Assembly: GCA_047626195.1 (NCBI GenBank)
Contig: JBLHSN010000232.1
Span: 1 to 9,504 of the forward strand
Source: CAJXTB01 sp047626195
GTDB lineage: Bacteria; Myxococcota_A; UBA796; GCA-2862545
Direction: 5' to 3'
Length of the DNA stretch: 9,504 nucleotides
Every line of letters begins with the position of its first letter. The first letter of the stretch is position 1. Below are positions 6,480-9,504 of this stretch, piece by piece. The notes beneath the pieces were generated by a model that was given only the letters and a program-made list of their open reading frames with translations, did no database searches and was not told the origin of the DNA. The position numbers and the translations under genes are program-made.

Positions 6480-6561
6480 GGAGATCTTCAGAGGAGATGG
6501 AGACGCTATGGTGTTTGCGGGCGACGGTCAGCCATCGACGGCTTCGGTGCGAACGGCTGCC

Positions 6562-8757
6562 CTAGCGAGACAGCTCGGCACCACGTGCGACCGCCTTTTC
6601 CCATACTCGAATGTAGCCTTCAGCGGAGCGAAACAGCGGCTCCAGCTCGGCATCTGTCGCGCCGTCTTGTCGAGCATCCTCGATGTACTCGGGAATCAGT
6701 CCAATGTGGGCCATACCTTCATCGGAGTAATTAAATACCCGTTCGCCGGCTCGTGGCTCGGTGAACGTGACGGCTCCGTCGTACGATGTGAATGGGTAGG
6801 AAATCGGGTCTTGCTGGTCCGTACAAGTGGACCGTGAACCAAACCGCGCACGCGGGCCGTGGGCCAGTCCGTTGTAGTCGAAGCCGAAGCCGAGAGCCGG
6901 GTAGTTGCCAGCATCTGTGATGGCCTGGACCCGTGCGTTGAAGCCATTCATGGCGGTGCCGGGATTATTGGCATCATGACAACGGCCGAAGTTCCCGAAG
7001 GTGGCTCCACCAATGTCGAAGAGCTTGCCGTTGTTGTCGTTCCCGTGGGTTCCGAGAGCCGGATAGTCTGCGGCTTCCAGCTTCTCAAAGATACGGGCGT
7101 AAGACCACTCTGACAGGTGGTCGATCTCGATGAGCATGCCTCGCTCCATCATGCTGTCGACCAGGTGCTCCCCAATCGGCGTGAACGAGCCGTTCTGGCA
7201 GTAGTCGCCTTCGGCCTCACCCGATGTCAGGCGAAGTGCGAAGGGAAGAATGGTCTCAATGGGGTCGTCTGAGATCTCAGAGAAGTCTTCTGGCGGTGGC
7301 TCTATGTATGACTCGCGCGGGTCCAGAAGCCCGCTAAAGCTGACATTGCCACCGTCAAATACGGTGCGGATCCCTTCTGGGCAGTCCTGCGTTTTATTGG
7401 TGTAGTGGCCAGAGTTGATGAAGTTACCGACCTCAATGAAGCCGTCGCTGCCATCACCGGGGGTGAAGGCATTGTCGTACTTGTGGTTCGGGAACATCAC
7501 TCGCACGCCGCGGTCGTAGTAGTGAGCGAGCTGTTCATCCACATGGGCTTCGTCGCACACGGGGCCGCCCGCGCGAGGCGTCAGATGGCAGTTGAACAGG
7601 TCGCTGACTTCGATGCCTAGGACAACTGCGAGGTTGCCATCTGCAATGACGGAGCGTGCTTGTTCAGGGGTTTCTACTAGCTTGAACCAGCCTTGACCGG
7701 GGCCGCCATACTGGGCATCAATGTACCGCTCCATGTCGTACGCAGCGTCCAGCTGGCGGTCTACGCCGGTCATGTCTTCGCAGTCGTAGCGAGATGGCGA
7801 CCAGCCCTCGCCCACGGTGATGTTGCAGATGACCGCGTTGCTGGTGGCATGCTGGACCATTAGGCGCAGCCCGCCCATGTACGAGCGCTGTAGCCACTTG
7901 TAGTACTGGGTTTGATGGGTAGAGCGGTCGTTCGTGTCAGGCCACTCGGTGAACTCGGGGTACCCATGGTGGTCGTGATTGTCGAAGGGCAGCTCGCCGG
8001 CAATCATGTACGGAAGAACCTCTTCGAGGTCTCCGCCGTTCCCCTGGTTGTCGTAGACGTAGCCAAAGAAGTCGGTCCGACCCATCTCCCCGTGGGCGTC
8101 ATCGCAGTCGCCGAGGGCATGTTCGACACCGAGCGGGTGAAAGGGTGCGCCGTGGTACATGGCGCCGCCAAACCCGTAGTTGCTGAACAGGTGGGAGTGC
8201 ATGTCGACAAAGCCGTACAGGTCGCCGTCTTCCCAAGTGGTGCGGTCAAACTCACCCGTCGCATCTACGGTCAGCTCTGGGTAGTCTGCACAGCCAGTAG
8301 TCTCTTCGAAGGTCACCCGCGCAGCCCGGCGCTCGGTATCGGTGGTTGAGTTCGTGGCCAACCAGCGACCAGTGCGCTCGTTGAGTAGGGCGTAAGTCTC
8401 TCCACCGCGCGAGTGGGTATTGAGCGTCCAATACGCGCCAGAGACGTAATCGTCGTCGGTTCGTGTCATGTCGGACTCGACCTGCGTCTGACGGACCAAG
8501 CCCTCACCATCCGCGACGACATAGCCGCGGTCGGGGTCGTACAGCACATAGGTGCCGAGGTCCGTTGGCTGTAAGCGGAACGCCGTTGCGTCTTCAAGGT
8601 CCGAGGCCGTGAATTCCACCTGTGTGCCAGAAGCGGCCAAATATCGGCCCCCAGCGCTCAGGGCGAAGCACCCATGGGCTTGGCTGTAGACATCAAGTTC
8701 GGCGACAGGTTCGGTGGAACAGCCGGCGATGAGGGCAAGGAAGGGAAGAATGCGCAT
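6562..8757 (-). CDS. Lipoprotein with beta-trefoil-like region and membrane-dipeptidase-like (M19) metallohydrolase domain
   Basis: A 731-residue protein. Start ATG 8757 gives a clean lipoprotein signal, MRILPFLALIAGC (C13); a TTG six bases upstream is not needed. Residues about 25-155 look like a fascin/ricin-type beta-trefoil (CFALSAGGRYLAAS, GTYVLYDPDRGYVVADGEG, YALLNERTGRWLATNS). Residues about 180-725 resemble renal/membrane dipeptidases: DMHSH (H187, H189), LGIEVSD (E383), GVRVMFPNHKYDNAF (H425), GMLIEIDHLSE (H547), GTHGN (H571), GFGFDYNG (D627) and a C-terminal EGYIRVWEKAV. In M19 these positions bind two zinc ions and the dipeptide; here HxH replaces the usual HxD. The domain is about 150 residues longer than typical M19 enzymes, and 11 further cysteines suggest disulfides. 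It probably acts at the outer membrane or cell surface; the trefoil may bind glycans. Dipeptide substrate is not established. It is 87 nt downstream of the HEFMHH gene. Confidence 0.85.
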   Translation of the reverse strand: MRILPFLALIAGCSTEPVAELDVYSQAHGCFALSAGGRYLAASGTQVEFTASDLEDATAFRLQPTDLGTYVLYDPDRGYVVADGEGLVRQTQVESDMTRTDDDYVSGAYWTLNTHSRGGETYALLNERTGRWLATNSTTDTERRAARVTFEETTGCADYPELTVDATGEFDRTTWEDGDLYGFVDMHSHLFSNYGFGGAMYHGAPFHPLGVEHALGDCDDAHGEMGRTDFFGYVYDNQGNGGDLEEVLPYMIAGELPFDNHDHHGYPEFTEWPDTNDRSTHQTQYYKWLQRSYMGGLRLMVQHATSNAVICNITVGEGWSPSRYDCEDMTGVDRQLDAAYDMERYIDAQYGGPGQGWFKLVETPEQARSVIADGNLAVVLGIEVSDLFNCHLTPRAGGPVCDEAHVDEQLAHYYDRGVRVMFPNHKYDNAFTPGDGSDGFIEVGNFINSGHYTNKTQDCPEGIRTVFDGGNVSFSGLLDPRESYIEPPPEDFSEISDDPIETILPFALRLTSGEAEGDYCQNGSFTPIGEHLVDSMMERGMLIEIDHLSEWSYARIFEKLEAADYPALGTHGNDNNGKLFDIGGATFGNFGRCHDANNPGTAMNGFNARVQAITDAGNYPALGFGFDYNGLAHGPRARFGSRSTCTDQQDPISYPFTSYDGAVTFTEPRAGERVFNYSDEGMAHIGLIPEYIEDARQDGATDAELEPLFRSAEGYIRVWEKAVARGAELSR

Positions 8758-8844
8758 GGGCAATCTTACATGCTTCTGGGCGGCGCTGCTGGGGTGTTCT
8801 GGTGTCTACGGCGGATGAATTTCCACGATGAGCGGGGGCCTTCG
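8758..8844 (-). other. Short intergenic gap between two same-strand genes
   Basis: 87 nt with no clear promoter, terminator hairpin or strong Shine-Dalgarno site for ATG 8757. The lack of signals is compatible with co-transcription of the HEFMHH gene and the M19-like gene. Confidence 0.4.
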
Positions 8845-9504
8845 TCAATCCAGTCGAGTGTAGATCTCACCGTTGAACGAAACCGAGGTGATAGCGCCAC
8901 TTGCATCCAAGCCGGCTCCCACGCGGACTTCGCCGTAGGGGCAGTCAGGTCCTGTCCACAGTGCCCCGTCACGTACTTGCAGCGACCACGACACATTCGC
9001 TGCATTGGTCCATCGGGCTTCCGTGGTGCTCTGTACGGAGAGGGTGACCTCATGGTAATCATTGGCCACTGGCAAACGCTCATAGTCTCCGGCTAGCAGG
9101 TCGAGGTCGAGCGTGTCGAAGTCGGCGATATCTGGGGCATTTAAGGCTTCGGCTAGGGAAGGAGTGGCCGCTAAGAATCGCTTGTTGACGGCCTCAGAGT
9201 AGTAGTCGGGCTCCCAGCGTCCCTCAAAATCATCGGGCCAGGTCGACCGGTTGAACCACTGGTGCGACGCGTCTTCGAGGCCAAACTCGGGCCAGGTTCG
9301 GAACAGATGGTGCATGAACTCGTGCTGGAACCACTGGGGCTGGTAGGCGCGCCGCTCAATCTCCGAATAGCGTCCGCTACCCAGGTGTTCCGGCTTGCGC
9401 ATAAACCAGCCGTCATCGGACAAGAACAGCGGCAGTGCGGCGCCGATAGCTCCCATTCCGCCGGTGATGAAGTGCCGGTCGTAGCCAGAGCCATCTCCAG
9501 GGAC
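8845..9504 (-). CDS. Putative zinc metallopeptidase-like protein (HEFMHH motif), N-terminus missing
   Basis: The last 219 residues of a protein whose frame is open to the right edge, so its start is outside; the ATG at 9456 is internal (VPGDGSGYDRHFITGG precedes it in frame). Counting from that ATG, QHEFMHHLF has H45, E46 and H49, which fits the HExxH zinc site of zincin proteases. H65 in LEDASHQWF is a possible third ligand. A Trp- and Asp-rich stretch follows (STWPDDFEGRWEPDYYSEAVNKR), then a beta-rich C-terminal part from about residue 130 ending SFNGEIYTRLD. I do not recognise the family. A secreted or surface enzyme is likely given its lipoprotein neighbour, but the signal peptide is not in view. 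HExxH alone can occur by chance; the His-rich context makes catalysis plausible, not certain. Confidence 0.75.
   Translation of the reverse strand, partial: VPGDGSGYDRHFITGGMGAIGAALPLFLSDDGWFMRKPEHLGSGRYSEIERRAYQPQWFQHEFMHHLFRTWPEFGLEDASHQWFNRSTWPDDFEGRWEPDYYSEAVNKRFLAATPSLAEALNAPDIADFDTLDLDLLAGDYERLPVANDYHEVTLSVQSTTEARWTNAANVSWSLQVRDGALWTGPDCPYGEVRVGAGLDASGAITSVSFNGEIYTRLD

Larger units (their letters stand above)
6066..6561. other. Long intergenic region between the HDOD and M19-like genes
   Basis: About 496 nt with no recognisable conserved gene, flanked by two genes both on the - strand. It holds a putative HDOD promoter with half-site cluster at its left end, perfect 12-bp palindromes at 6157-6168, 6208-6219 and 6314-6325, a bulged hairpin at 6207-6238, three copies of ACAGGCG (6186, 6256 and 6340) and a doubtful Lys-rich ORF at 6273-6479. 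I see no tRNA, insertion sequence or clear T-tailed terminator for the gene ending at 6562. Confidence 0.6.

Noticed and set aside
6508..6837. + strand open frame from ATG 6508 with AGGAG at 6492-6496, antisense to the end of the M19-like gene
   Set aside because: It overlaps the opposite strand of a gene with strong family motifs up to its last residues, the spacing to AGGAG is long (11 nt), and the translation resembles no protein family.
6859..8349. Several + strand open frames rich in Val and Ala opposite the M19-like gene
   Set aside because: They are antisense shadows created by the codon bias of a GC-rich gene; there are no ribosome sites or family motifs.
1..9504. CRISPR array, tRNA/rRNA genes, insertion sequence, reverse transcriptase or known defence system
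   Set aside because: I looked for repeat-spacer regularity, terminal inverted repeats and signature motifs on both strands and found none.

Overview
The window is GC-rich bacterial DNA, densely coded on both strands. It comes from a Gram-negative (diderm) organism: it encodes a tripartite-type RND efflux system and at least one clear lipoprotein. The mix of an MFP/RND operon, a HDOD regulator and an unusual large secreted metallohydrolase suggests a Myxococcota or other delta-proteobacterial-like lineage. That placement is inference; there is no rRNA or marker gene to prove it.

Left part, + strand (2-5081): a probable three-gene operon. The 3' part of a periplasmic adaptor (HlyD/MFP family) runs in from the left edge and overlaps by one base with a complete RND inner-membrane pump (883-4092). 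After a 56-nt gap containing a perfect 13-bp hairpin comes an exported protein of a conserved uncharacterised family (4149-5081). The adaptor and pump would work together to expel a substrate across the envelope. No outer-membrane TolC-like gene is in view.

Middle, - strand (5085-6065): a HDOD-domain protein that keeps the HD-type metal-ligand pattern. It converges on the operon with only 3 bp between stop codons, and a bulged 13-bp hairpin has both stop codons in its loop. Its upstream region (6066-6561, about 500 nt) is the only sizeable gap. It holds a possible promoter, a cluster of GTGA/TCAC half-sites, three perfect 12-bp palindromes, a possible terminator hairpin and one doubtful Lys-rich small ORF.

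Right part, - strand (6562-9504): a 731-residue lipoprotein with an N-terminal beta-trefoil-like region and a C-terminal membrane-dipeptidase-like (M19) metallohydrolase domain. It follows a gene, cut by the right edge, that encodes a protein with an HEFMHH zinc-protease-like motif. The two share strand and spacing (87 nt) and may be co-transcribed, which would make an exported two-metalloenzyme unit.

I see no CRISPR array, tRNA, rRNA, insertion sequence or recognisable defence system. The least-described parts are the M19-like/HExxH pair and the two hairpins at the ends of the efflux operon.
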